The position numbers and the translations under genes were made by a program. Of a stretch of DNA of 64,000 bases, positions 1 through 9,134 are shown piece after piece (within the stretch, counting starts at the first letter, position 1; each line of letters opens with the position of its first letter). Where the stretch lies: the NCBI GenBank assembly GCA_033064195.1, contig JARBJD010000049.1:272707-336706 (forward strand), written 5' to 3'. This stretch comes from Blattamonas nauphoetae. Lineage: Eukaryota > Preaxostyla > Oxymonadida. The notes under the pieces are model-generated. The model was given only the letters and a program-made list of their open reading frames with translations, was not told the DNA's origin and did not search any database.

Positions 1-959
1 GCTGCGGAAATGCCGATGGTTAGTTTCCATTCAATGTCAACATTCTCAGGTGTGAACACTAGGTCTCATATTGCCGTAAAGTTCGCGAAAGATCTCAAAT
101 GCAGTGTTCTTTTCTATGATTATCTTGGGTTTGCATACATTTTACTAATCATAAGTTTAGTTTTGGACAATCCAGCCCCCAACTCACCCAGTCACACAAG
201 CTCCTCAGAGAGTCAATGGAAGCCGCAATGGATCTCGCTGCATCATATGTGAACAGTCAGTCAGCGACCACTATTTGGATCTACGCACATTCGTTCGGGT
301 GTACTGTAGCTCTCCAATGGTGCTCAAAGCATCTCTCTTGGCAGCAACCGACGCAAGACATGACTCTTCCTGTCAATTACTCAAAAACTCTCCCCTTGCT
401 ATCATTTATTACGTTAGAATGCCCATTTGAATCGCTTATCACAGTCGGACGCCATCTCATTGGAACCGTCTGTTGTCGATGCTTTGCGAGATGCACGTCA
501 CCCTGCATCCTTAGCCACAGTTGGAATAGTGCGAAATTCATCCAGAGTGTCCCGACACCAACACTTATTGTTTCTTCCGAGCGTGATGAACTGATTCCCG
601 AAGAAGACGCAGATTCTCTCTTTGATCTCTCACACGCTGAAATCAAAGAGCGTGTTGTCATTCCTCAAGGTTGGCACAATGCAAATTGGAATCGGGATGG
701 TCATTATATGATTAATGCGATGATCAAAATCGGAACCGAAATTGGATGTGTTGTAGGGAAGAATGTAGACTCGTATCTTCTGCCAACAATGGCCCCCTCA
801 ACATATGTGACGAGTGACTACGAGTCTTCCCCTCTTATTGCGATGAATTCTGAGCGCAATCCTAATCCAGCACCTCCACCTTCTGATCAGCCTGAAACTT
901 GGACCGTCATCCAAACTCAGACTCCAAATGAACAAAATTTCCATAGAAATCCAGAATAA
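1..959 (+). CDS. alpha/beta hydrolase (ABHD17/serine aminopeptidase type), 5' end outside window
   Basis: Two exons are visible, 1-128 and 161-959, with a 32-nt intron (129-160, GTTTGC...TTTAG). Splicing joins YDYLG to FGQSS, the conserved strand-turn that precedes the helix in ABHD-type hydrolases. A full catalytic triad can be read: Ser in the nucleophile elbow AHSFG (a variant of GxSxG), Asp in SSERDELIP and His in PQGWHN. The C-terminal 70 or so residues are polar and proline-rich, without a domain I know. Such enzymes hydrolyse acyl thioesters or lipid esters; the substrate cannot be told from sequence. The N-terminal HG-type oxyanion strand would lie at or before the window edge, so the true start is not seen. 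It ends in TAA within an AATAAA stretch. Confidence 0.75.
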
Positions 960-1259
960 ATGATCTTTTTTCTTTTTTTCTTGTTTTTTCCAGTATTTGT
1001 CTGTTCTGTGGAATCGATATTGGATGTCAGTTTTTTCTACATGTAACTAGATATCATCTCACAAGGAAAGTCCGCATGTGATGAACGGCTTAACAGAATG
1101 GTAGCACCTGAGATTAAGCCAATCGCGAGAATCGGAATTGTACCCATAATACATCGTGTTTGTTTACGCGTAATTGGTTTTCCATTTTCAAATTTGACTG
1201 TTCAGTCTATAAATGAAATCACAGACTTCTTGTTCCTTTGTCGATAATTTACCGATTTA
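960..1259. other. intergenic: hydrolase 3' region and H2B promoter
   Basis: About 300 bp, AT-rich, with a pyrimidine-rich stretch just after the hydrolase stop. A TATAAA lies near 1208 and a TTGTTCCTTTGT element near 1230. I see no ORF or RNA gene in it. Confidence 0.5.
1230..1241 (+). promoter_or_regulatory. candidate core-promoter 12-mer upstream of H2B
   Basis: TTGTTCCTTTGT ends 18 nt before the H2B ATG. The identical 12-mer lies at 1834-1845, 17 nt before the next gene's ATG. Shared position in two neighbouring genes suggests an initiator-like or start-site element, but this is inference from two examples. Confidence 0.35.
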
Positions 1260-1622
1260 ATGTCCCAACCAGTTAAGAAAGATAAACCCGCAAAAACTGT
1301 TCCCGCTGATGGAGATAAGAAAACTCGCCGTCGCAAGCGCCATGAAACATACTCCAGCTACATTTACCGTGTGCTCAAGTCTGTTCACCCAGAAACTGGT
1401 ATCTCCAACCGTGCCATGGCCATCATGAACTCTTTCATCAATGATATCTTCGAGCGCATCGCCACTGAAGCATCCCGCCTCGCTCGTTACAACGGACGTC
1501 ACACTTTGACATCTCGCGAAATCCAAACTGCTGTTCGCTTGATCCTCCCTGGTGAGCTTGCCAAGCATGCCGTGAGCGAAGGAACCAAATCTGTTACCAA
1601 GTACATGTCTGCTGATAAGTAG
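1260..1622 (+). CDS. H2B: histone H2B
   Basis: A 120-residue intronless gene. The C-terminal 90 residues are plain H2[64 protein letters not shown] and VTKYMSADK. The short lysine-rich N-terminal tail is divergent, as is usual in protists. It pairs with H2A in the nucleosome core. The conserved C-terminal lysine (VTKY) that is a common monoubiquitination site is present. It ends in TAG, which shows that TAG is a normal stop here. The opposite-strand frame over the same bases is a shadow. Codon choice is strongly biased, as in the actin gene, fitting high expression. Confidence 0.97.
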   Translation: MSQPVKKDKPAKTVPADGDKKTRRRKRHETYSSYIYRVLKSVHPETGISNRAMAIMNSFINDIFERIATEASRLARYNGRHTLTSREIQTAVRLILPGELAKHAVSEGTKSVTKYMSADK

Positions 1623-1833
1623 AATGGCCATGGTTGATATTCGTTCTTGTTTGTGTTTCTGAACACAATTATCACTTCAATTTTTCATTCTTCAAATGAA
1701 TTTGTATCTGTCAAAACATTCTTTCGCGTGAAATTTGTGTTGACAGGTTTGTGCTCATCGAAACTGGTTTGATCGTTCAATCGTCGGTATTTTTTGTCTA
1801 AAATAATTAGTTTCTCTTTCTATCACACAAACT

Positions 1834-1845
1834 TTGTTCCTTTGT
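1834..1845 (+). promoter_or_regulatory. candidate core-promoter 12-mer, second copy
   Basis: This is the same 12-mer as upstream of H2B, again less than 20 nt before the ATG (1863) of the following gene. Its function is inferred only from the repeated position. Confidence 0.35.
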
Positions 1846-1862
1846 AGTTGGAGGAGTGTTAT

Positions 1863-2516
1863 ATGGTTCGACTGTCATCAGTCATCGTGAACGGTCTTCT
1901 TCTTCACCAATGTCTCAGTGGGCTAATGCATGGGTACAATTACTTCACCACCACAAAGGACGCAATACCAATCAAAACTGAAACGTTTTTCAAGTTTATT
2001 GTGATCTTCACTTAGATATGAAGCCTCACTATTCCTCAGCACTTTCCATCAGTTTTTTGGGTTCTTCTTGGTGATGTACAATGCTACAATTCTAATATCT
2101 GTCCTATTTGGTATTATTTTCTTCTTTTTTGATACAGGATCTCTTTTAGGTCATAATAGGCAAGTTCTGATCTTTTCACTCTGTATCGCTCAATTTCTCA
2201 TGTATTCGACTTTCTTGTACGCTAAAGTTCGTCACTCTGGTGAAATTGTTTGTTTTCTTTTGGACTCGCTCCTATTTTATCTCTCACATAGGGTCCACCG
2301 TTCTCAGTCGCTTATCTGATTACATGTGTTCTCTCGTCAGTCTTTGCCCTCCTCATCATCATTCGGCGTTTCTTTGTGAAGCAGTCAGATGATCATAAGC
2401 GACGAGAGGAAGCTGAAAAAGAAAAGTCGTCGTCATCGGGAAGATATAGCCCAGGAATGAAAAACCAGGATCAACAACGAAATCCACCGAGACGCCGGAA
2501 ACGATCACCGAAATAA
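1863..2516 (+). CDS. four-helix membrane protein, unknown function
   Basis: Four exons (1863-1984, 2016-2110, 2138-2247, 2292-2516) give 183 residues. The introns are 31, 27 and 44 nt, with GT...AG ends, and each junction restores frame. The protein starts MVRLSSVIVNGLL. It has about four hydrophobic segments: the N-terminal stretch, FHQFFGFFLVMYNATILISV, VLIFSLCIAQFLMYSTFLYA and VAYLITCVLSSVFALLIII. These are followed by a positively charged tail ending RRRKRSPK, which would face the cytosol under the positive-inside rule. I do not recognise the family. The 27-nt intron is close to the lower limit known for splicing. The ATG at 1863 was chosen because the frame is open through the first splice site and a promoter-like 12-mer lies just upstream. 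Confidence 0.7.
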
Positions 2517-2712
2517 TCTTCTTTACCTGCCATTGTGTTGATTTTTGATATTCTTCCTTCTGGTATTCCTTCTCACCGAGCTGCATTTCACTCACCAAAG
2601 ATTTTGCTGTATCTCTCTTCGCACGAATAAAAGTCCCAAAATAATTGTATGAAATCACATCAGAGACCATTCAAAACGAAAGTTCAAAAATAGTTCAACA
2701 CGTTTATTCGCC
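2517..2712. other. short convergent intergenic region
   Basis: About 200 bp between the stops of the membrane-protein gene (plus) and the beta-helix gene (minus). On the minus strand an AATAAA lies about 8 nt after the TAG stop of the latter and is the likely poly(A) signal. Nothing else was seen. Confidence 0.4.
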
Positions 2713-5700
2713 CTAAGATTCGATGGTGTCTGCATCTGGAAGTTCGAGAGTCTTCTTCTTTTTCTTCTTCTTCTTCTTCTTTTCGACCACCATCTCCGCA
2801 GTGTCATCCCCAGTCTCGGGTGTAGGAGGTTGAACTGGTTCGTCAGTCGGAGAGACAGAGTCGAGGAGAGGCGTGTCGCTTCCACCTCCGTTTTCCACCT
2901 CCTCCAACTTCTTCTTCTTCTTCTTCTTTTTCTCCTTGTGTGGTCGACTGAGTTCCTCCTCTTGTGTTTCAGCGGGTTGCTCGAGCTCAGGCTCCTGGAC
3001 AATCGCGGTATCCAGAATAGGAGCTTCGTCTTCCTTCAGTTCGACGATGGTCTGTGTAGGCTCAGCGAGTGTCACGTCAACCTGTCCTGGGAGAGGGATG
3101 TAGTCTCCTGCGAACATGCTCGGGGGTTCTTTGCATCCGTCGTCCTCTGCCACTTTGAACGGCTCTTCTGTGTCTGCCATCTCGCTGGAGTTTGTTCCTT
3201 CTTCCTGCTGCTCCTCCTCTTCTTCTTCCTCTTTCTTGTCTTTCCGACGGAAGACAAAGATGATGATGATCAGGAACAGCAGAATGCACGCAAGTGCAAC
3301 CACTCCGATCCCAACTGAGAGGCCGATCATTGCTGCCTTCTGTTTTTTAGCAGCAGCGGACGGATCTGTCGGCGATGAAGGGTCATCAGGGTCGATTGGG
3401 TCAACAGGATCGGTTGGGTCTTCAGGACCAGTTGGATCTGTCGGGTCAGTTGGATCTGTCGGGTCAGTTGGATCTGTCGGGTCAGTTGGATCTGTCGGGT
3501 CAGTTGGATCTGTCGGGTCAGTTGGATCTGTCGGGCCAGCCGGGTCGGATGGATCGAGTGGAGGGACGGTGCTGGTTGGGAGCCCACCGAGATCAAACAG
3601 AGGGAGCGACGATGAGTATTCCATCCCGAATCCCCATCCGAACTTCACCGAAACCGTGTCTGCGTTGCGTGAATGCGTGGACGGGCTGAGTGCAGACATG
3701 TCGTCCTTCGATATTTTGACGATGACGAGAGTGTCGTTGTGGAACGTCACGTCCGACGGGACATCCGCTGTCTCGAACAGCACCGCTGTCGTTGTCTCGC
3801 ATGGGATGAGCTGCGACCCAGTCACATATGCCACGTACTCCGTCTGGTCTTCGGAGAGGCCGGTCTGCACATTCTTCGCTTGGAAGTTGTAGAAGTGGGA
3901 GACCGACTGGGCCGGGGTGATGGTGATAGTTGCGCTGGTGTCCACTTGTCTGACCCCAGCAACTTGTTCTGTTTGACCATCGAAAGTACAGCTGGTGATG
4001 GTGAGCTCGCTGTTGATACCCACCACAAAGTAGACACGAAGAGAGGAGAACTCCTTCAGCGAGGCTGGACGATATCCTTCGAACGTGGAGTTGATGAGAG
4101 AGGCGTTGGTTTCGACGAGGTTGACCGATTCTGTCGAGATGAGTTTGAACTCGGAGGAGTCCAAAACGAGGGAACCGTTGTTGGAGAGTGCCCACGTGTG
4201 GAGGTTGGAGGAGCAGAGATCTGCGTTGGACATTCCGCTTGCTGCGCTGGATTGATTTTCCACATGGCAGGTCTCCATGTGCACAGTAGTACCGTCGCCG
4301 AAAAGAAGAGCTTTGTATTCAGTCCTCATCGATGCAAAACTGAGTATAACAGAGGTGAGAGTGACATCGCTTCTGGTGCACGACAGGATGGTCGACTTGT
4401 CTGTGCAGCAAAGGCTAATGTTTTCGAACGTGATTGTCGAGTTTTGGACCTTGAATCCCACAGAAATAGCGTTGTTGGTGGAAAGCTCGGAGTCGTAATA
4501 TTTCCCGCAGATGGTGAGAGTCTTGTCGTCGATTTCGGTTTGATTGGTGACGGACACTTTGTCGACGATCGTCACAACGCATTCGTCGTTGAACTTGAAG
4601 TTGTCGAGTACGTATTGCACATTCCGGCACATCGAGAAGTTGAGCAGGCAGTTGTCGGTATCCACGCCATAAGACGCGATGTGGGAGATGGGATGAGGAA
4701 GGTACCCCTCCATTTTGGAGTATGAGTCGAAATCAAGCACACGGAACTCGACTGAACGGGAACGGCAGTTGACACAGGCGGCGGGTGGGAAGAAGCTGAG
4801 TCTGTCGTTGCCGATATTGACGACGATGTCAGACCCGGGAATTGATCCGTCATCCTCTGGATTGTCTACATAGTTGCCATCGAATCCACACTCTTCCAGT
4901 TTGATGTACGTTGTTTCGGAGAAGATGTCGCTTATTTTTTCGATGTAGATGGCGCCAGCTTCATAATCGCCGTTGTTCTGTCTGAAGATGCATTGGTAGA
5001 AGGTGAGCTGTCCGTCTTGCTGATGTTCAAAGACTTCGACAGCTCCACCATATAGCGCTGTGTTCTCCACGAAAAGGCAGTCCGAGACATTAAAGTTGCG
5101 GGCCAAGGTTTCAAACCGGAGCGCTCCTCCGTTTTGGCCAGCATAATTTTTGCGGAACGTGCAGTTGGAGATGGTTCCTGTCGTAACACTTGAGATTCCA
5201 CCCGCTCCTCCAGTTGTCAGGGTGTTGTTTCCGTTCGTGAAGTTTGAAGCAGAAATGGTTGCGTTTGCGTTTGTGATGAGGAAGCAGGGTGGAACAAGTT
5301 TCGATCCCGACGTGGCGTTCTCATCTGGCGTGACGGTGTTGGAATCGAAGGTGGTCGCATATAGTGTAAAGCTCAACCCGTACACATTGATGCACCCACC
5401 GGGCGAGTTGGTGACAAGGTTGTTGGTGAATTTGCTCTCTTTGATCAACATAGTGACTGTTTGGGATGAGCCATTGACGGAGATTATTCCTCCTCGATAA
5501 GGAGGTCCTGCGTCTTGAAAGGTAATCCTATCAAACGTGCACTTCGTGATAGACATGTCTGTCGTAAGGGAAAGGTTGAGGTTTTCACTGAGCTCGGTAA
5601 AATTCTGTCCAATGAAATCGAGATTTGAGACTTGTTGTAGTGACATCTGACCTGTAAATGTCGAGTTGTGAGCAAGGAATTGTCTACTCTGTGATAGAGA

Positions 5701-6438
5701 TGGGATGAAAAGCGAGTCGAGGGCGCTTGGGCACGAGGCAAAGAAAGAGTCGACGATGGTCGAGCGCGATGATTGATGAGTCGAAATGCCCATTACTTGA
5801 CGAGAAAATGGAACATTACTGGTGATATTCTGAACAGAAAGACTTGAAGCAACAATGTGCTCCCCAAATGAACAGAAGAATGGTGACTGCCACGGAATGG
5901 CGATGTTCGAGAAAGAAAGAGCTGAGAGCCATTGTGACGAGAAATGGGAAGACGGGCTCGAAAGAGGGGCAACCAATCCATTGGGAGATGTTTCGAACCT
6001 GACGGACGCCAAATGAAGAGTCCCGCCTTCTGAGTTAAACACATGCTCTCCTTGTGGGAGAACGAGGGTTGATTCAGTAAAAATCAATTGTGAAGTTCTA
6101 TCAATGTTTGCAATCAAGCCAGTTGACGGAATGTAGATCCCGGACAGGGCCGAAACAGAGCTGTTTGATAGAATGAACATCGAGGAAGTGCCAGGGAGAC
6201 GAGATGAAAGAAAAGTGGTGTTTTCTTGCACCGCCAAATTTATGGTCTGTGAGCGGAATTGGTGATTGGAGCAGACAATTGGGCATTGAGCAGTAATGTA
6301 CTGGTTTTCTCCTGAAGAGGCAACTCCGTTTGAGTCTCTATACATGAGATACTCCTGTAATGAGATCGCGAAGAAAGGTTCTGAATCATGTGAAATGAAG
6401 AGTCGCAGGATTGCGAGAAAGATAAGTGAGTAATTCAT
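2713..6438 (-). CDS. secreted beta-helix (Pmp-like) type I membrane protein
   Basis: A single-exon gene of 1241 residues. A signal peptide (MNYSLIFLAILRLFIS) is followed by about 950 residues rich in Ser, Thr and Asn. These contain repeats of the polymorphic outer-membrane type, such as CTFRKNYAGQNGGALRF and CLFVENTALYGGAVEV (FxxN followed by GGAI/L). They are known to fold as parallel beta-helix. Next come a DPT-repeat stalk, one membrane helix (MIGLSVGIGVVALACILLFL and onward) and a basic-acidic cytoplasmic tail with two poly-lysine runs. Role inferred: cell-surface adhesion or recognition. It lacks the pseudokinase tail of the related gene at 45.6-55.3 kb. The stop is TAG. The many open frames on the other strand reflect GC-skewed repeats and are shadows. 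Confidence 0.8.
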   Translation of the reverse strand: MNYSLIFLAILRLFISHDSEPFFAISLQEYLMYRDSNGVASSGENQYITAQCPIVCSNHQFRSQTINLAVQENTTFLSSRLPGTSSMFILSNSSVSALSGIYIPSTGLIANIDRTSQLIFTESTLVLPQGEHVFNSEGGTLHLASVRFETSPNGLVAPLSSPSSHFSSQWLSALSFSNIAIPWQSPFFCSFGEHIVASSLSVQNITSNVPFSRQVMGISTHQSSRSTIVDSFFASCPSALDSLFIPSLSQSRQFLAHNSTFTGQMSLQQVSNLDFIGQNFTELSENLNLSLTTDMSITKCTFDRITFQDAGPPYRGGIISVNGSSQTVTMLIKESKFTNNLVTNSPGGCINVYGLSFTLYATTFDSNTVTPDENATSGSKLVPPCFLITNANATISASNFTNGNNTLTTGGAGGISSVTTGTISNCTFRKNYAGQNGGALRFETLARNFNVSDCLFVENTALYGGAVEVFEHQQDGQLTFYQCIFRQNNGDYEAGAIYIEKISDIFSETTYIKLEECGFDGNYVDNPEDDGSIPGSDIVVNIGNDRLSFFPPAACVNCRSRSVEFRVLDFDSYSKMEGYLPHPISHIASYGVDTDNCLLNFSMCRNVQYVLDNFKFNDECVVTIVDKVSVTNQTEIDDKTLTICGKYYDSELSTNNAISVGFKVQNSTITFENISLCCTDKSTILSCTRSDVTLTSVILSFASMRTEYKALLFGDGTTVHMETCHVENQSSAASGMSNADLCSSNLHTWALSNNGSLVLDSSEFKLISTESVNLVETNASLINSTFEGYRPASLKEFSSLRVYFVVGINSELTITSCTFDGQTEQVAGVRQVDTSATITITPAQSVSHFYNFQAKNVQTGLSEDQTEYVAYVTGSQLIPCETTTAVLFETADVPSDVTFHNDTLVIVKISKDDMSALSPSTHSRNADTVSVKFGWGFGMEYSSSLPLFDLGGLPTSTVPPLDPSDPAGPTDPTDPTDPTDPTDPTDPTDPTDPTDPTDPTDPTGPEDPTDPVDPIDPDDPSSPTDPSAAAKKQKAAMIGLSVGIGVVALACILLFLIIIIFVFRRKDKKEEEEEEEQQEEGTNSSEMADTEEPFKVAEDDGCKEPPSMFAGDYIPLPGQVDVTLAEPTQTIVELKEDEAPILDTAIVQEPELEQPAETQEEELSRPHKEKKKKKKKKLEEVENGGGSDTPLLDSVSPTDEPVQPPTPETGDDTAEMVVEKKKKKKKKKKTLELPDADTIES
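3431..3538 (-). repeat. 18-bp coding minisatellite (DPT stalk)
   Basis: Six head-to-tail copies of an 18-bp unit (plus-strand GTTGGATCTGTCGGGTCA) encode two Asp-Pro-Thr triplets per unit on the minus strand. The copies are identical apart from the last, so they expanded recently. The resulting extended stalk lies between the beta-helix ectodomain and the membrane helix. Confidence 0.9.
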
Positions 6439-6589
6439 CTTCCTCTTCGGTTATGATCAACAACCCAACATTTGGTCATTCATTTGTGGTGATGAATGGT
6501 ATGAGAAAAAGATTGATCAAATAAGTGTGAATAAGTGCTTGTAACGTGATGAAAAAGTGTAGTGGAATGAATGTGTGAAATTAAAAGGC

Positions 6590-7386
6590 CTATTGGCTTG
6601 GATATCTTTCTAGCTCGCAGTTCGTATGGGTGCTTAAAAATTCTGAAAAGAAAGAAAAGAGCAAAGAGATAATGAAGACGAGAGAGTGAGACCAATTGCT
6701 GTCTGCTGAATATTTCGGAGTGCGATCAAGTTGAACTTGGCCCAGGATGTGTGATCAGGGCCCACGTCGTTGTTTTGATTCAAGTACCTCTGAATACTAT
6801 CTCGGTCATACACCTTCTTGTCTTTTCCGAGAACCGGGTCGCGGATGATCTGAGAGAGTGACAGAACGATGAATCAGACTAATCCGTCAATTGGATCAAG
6901 AAGTTTCTTTTCTGCCAAGTACTGTTTCTCTTGTTCAGTCAATGGCATTGGAGTATGTTGATTGGGGGCTGGTTGTAGTTGCTGTGGTTGATATGTTTGT
7001 TGCATGGGATTTCCTGGTTCCATGTACCAGAGAAAAAGGCTTCCTTCATGAAGTTGATCCACTTGAACGGACATTGTTGCAGATGGAATGCCCGTGTTCA
7101 TCTGATTCTCCAGATACTGACAGTACGGGTCCTCAGCATCGATCATGACGTAGCATTGGAAATTCAAGATCACATCGATATTGGGGTTATTTGTACGATT
7201 TGGATATACTTGGTAGTATCGGAATTGTCTGCCATCGATAGCCTGAACAGATCTATCGCCCACTGCGCACATGATAGTGAACTGTCCCGTTGGGAGAGGA
7301 ACAACTGTCTGGGTCAGATTGTTGTTCTGTTGCTGAAATTGTGCATAGTCAGATGGGGCTATTGGAGTCCCTGGGTAATTCTGCAT
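6590..7386 (-). CDS. U-box-like protein with novel N-terminal half
   Basis: Three exons on the minus strand (7386-6880, 6849-6693, 6642-6590) give 238 residues. The introns are 30 nt (GTCTGA...CTCAG) and 50 nt (GTCTCA...TTCAG). The spliced C-terminal part reads DPIDGL-IIRDPVLGKDKKVYDRDSI, then RYLNQNN and further to AIEFL. This looks like a U-box (xDPIxxxxMxDPVxxxxxxxYxRxxI), the cysteine-free RING fold that recruits E2 enzymes. The N-terminal 170 residues (PTGQFTIMCAVGDRSVQAID..., then a Gln/Pro-rich linker) match no family I know. The last exon is short and its assignment is less sure. The stop is TAG. The role as an E3 ligase is inference. Confidence 0.5.
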
Positions 7387-7541
7387 CGAAAGAATCTAAG
7401 TGGATCCAACCCATTTCAAGAAGGAGATTGAGTTTTTTGTTATTCTCATCTCATTTCAGCTCTGTTTCAACTAATAGTGAGTCAATTTTCTTCTCATGAG
7501 CAAGAGAATGAAACAAACAATAATCAATAAGGTGATGGACA
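7387..7541. promoter_or_regulatory. divergent promoter region
   Basis: 155 bp separate the start codons of the U-box-like gene (minus) and the coiled-coil gene (plus), so both promoters and 5' leaders must lie here. No clear TATA box or shared motif was seen. Confidence 0.4.
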
Positions 7542-8906
7542 TTGAGACAGACAAGAAAAAGTTGCCCGGCTACTGAGAAGAATAAAAGTGGAGTGGAAAT
7601 GGCAAATAGAGCTGAACACGAGAAGATATCTCCTCTCAACAACAGCGTTACCGATCAAGTTGATGTATCGTCTTCTCATCGAGAGTCAGTTCTGCCAATG
7701 GTCCGATCGTCATCTCGGTTCACCCACTTCACATTTTTATTGCTTTGTCACATGAATCACACTGTCACATCTCATTCTTCCCAAAATAGCCAAAGAATCA
7801 TGCGTCCAACCACATACTCCCGCTCTCGCTCAGTCTCACCATCTATCCCTGTGAAAACGTGGCAATTCTGGTATTACTCGAAGGATAATGTTTGTCATGG
7901 ATACTTATTTTCCTTCTCCATGATTTCTCACTTCTACAGATCGAGCGCCTCCCTCCTTCGCGCAAAGCACTCGTGGTAAGACCAAACGATGAACGCCGTA
8001 TGAACTTGCTGACGTTCCCATTTTCATGGTCATTCCAGCCATTTCTCCACCTCTTCAGCTTTATTTGTCCTTTGATTTTCTTTCTTCTGGCACTCTTCTC
8101 GTATCCGTATTGTTCCCATTTCCTAGGTGCCCGAAGACTTGAACAGGAACGAAATGAACTGTCAAGTGCATATGATGATTATGAACGCCACAGAAAGTTC
8201 TTGAATCGTCAACAGACACGAAGCCAACTCCAAATGCGGATGACGCACAATATCATGGCATATTCCATTGTTCACCTCATCCACATGTTTCACCAAACTC
8301 TGGGCTCTCTTTTTCTCGCCTTTTTCAGAAAGAAGACTTTCTGGGGACTGTTTCTCCGTCTCGCACACTCAACAGCACTCTCTCGTCGACTTCCTCTCTT
8401 GCAAACGATGTTTCATCTCCCGTATTTTCCAGTGGAGCTAATACTCCTCTTCCTGACCGAGGAGCTAAACGGATACAAAGACGAAGGAACCAACACCCAC
8501 ATATCGACGACACTCTGTCACCAGGACTCTCGTTCGGAAGTACTCTCCTTTGTCTTCTCCGAGTTGTTGTGTTTCTTGTTTGTGTCACCGTTTAGATCAG
8601 CGACGAACGCGGTATAATGAAGATATCGTCTCATCGATGGATCAACTCGACCAGTTCGATCGCCAGTTAAAAATCACACGAAAGCAAACCAAACGAATTC
8701 AAGAAGCCATTTCAGCAAATGAAAGGGGACCTGAGCTCTCTCTTCCTTATTCTGATCCAAGTGTGGGACCCTCATTTTCGATTTATCATATATTGATAGC
8801 TGATGGGCCTCCTCTGCCAAATTACCGAAAAGCTGAGAAATTTCGTGGAAAACTGCGAAAGATGGAGAGAGAACAGGACGTACAATCAACATCTAAGCAG
8901 GAATGA
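7542..8906 (+). CDS. seven-exon coiled-coil protein, unknown function
   Basis: I could join seven exons in frame: 7542-7717, 7790-7889, 7940-7997, 8127-8269, 8329-8539, 8596-8760 and 8800-8906. They give 319 residues. The introns are 72, 50, 129, 59, 56 and 39 nt and all are GT...AG. Two charged helical stretches are predicted to form coiled coils: RRLEQERNELSSAYDDYERH in exon 4 and IVSSMDQLDQFDRQLKITRK in exon 6. Between them is a Ser/Thr/Pro-rich linker. There is no membrane segment or signal peptide. I do not recognise the family. The heptad segments would suit a structural or trafficking adaptor, but nothing in the neighbourhood confirms this. The first exon's ATG is the least certain part. 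Confidence 0.6.
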
Positions 8907-9134
8907 GCATCACTCTTCGTTTCTGGTACCTTTTCAAACACTTCCGTTTTAAATCATGTGTATAGATCTCCTTGTTTCCTTCTGCAGCATTTGAATCGAC
9001 ATGACTTGGTTGAAGACAACTTAAATCAAGTTAATAATGTGTTGGTTTGATCAATCGCACACAACCAGCGAGAGCTTTTCAAAGGTAATTAATGAATTTT
9101 ATGGATTTATATTGTTCCAGTTCTCACTCTACTC
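8907..9134. other. intergenic between coiled-coil and UBR1-like genes
   Basis: About 230 bp, AT-rich. A GTAATT...TTCCAG stretch at roughly 9086-9119 could be an intron in the 5' leader or first exon of the UBR1-like gene, which would move its start upstream. I could not settle this. Confidence 0.3.

Noticed and set aside
3116-3892. Long plus-strand ORFs opposite the DPT region
   Set aside because: They are antisense shadows of the repeat-rich beta-helix gene and have no start context or domain.
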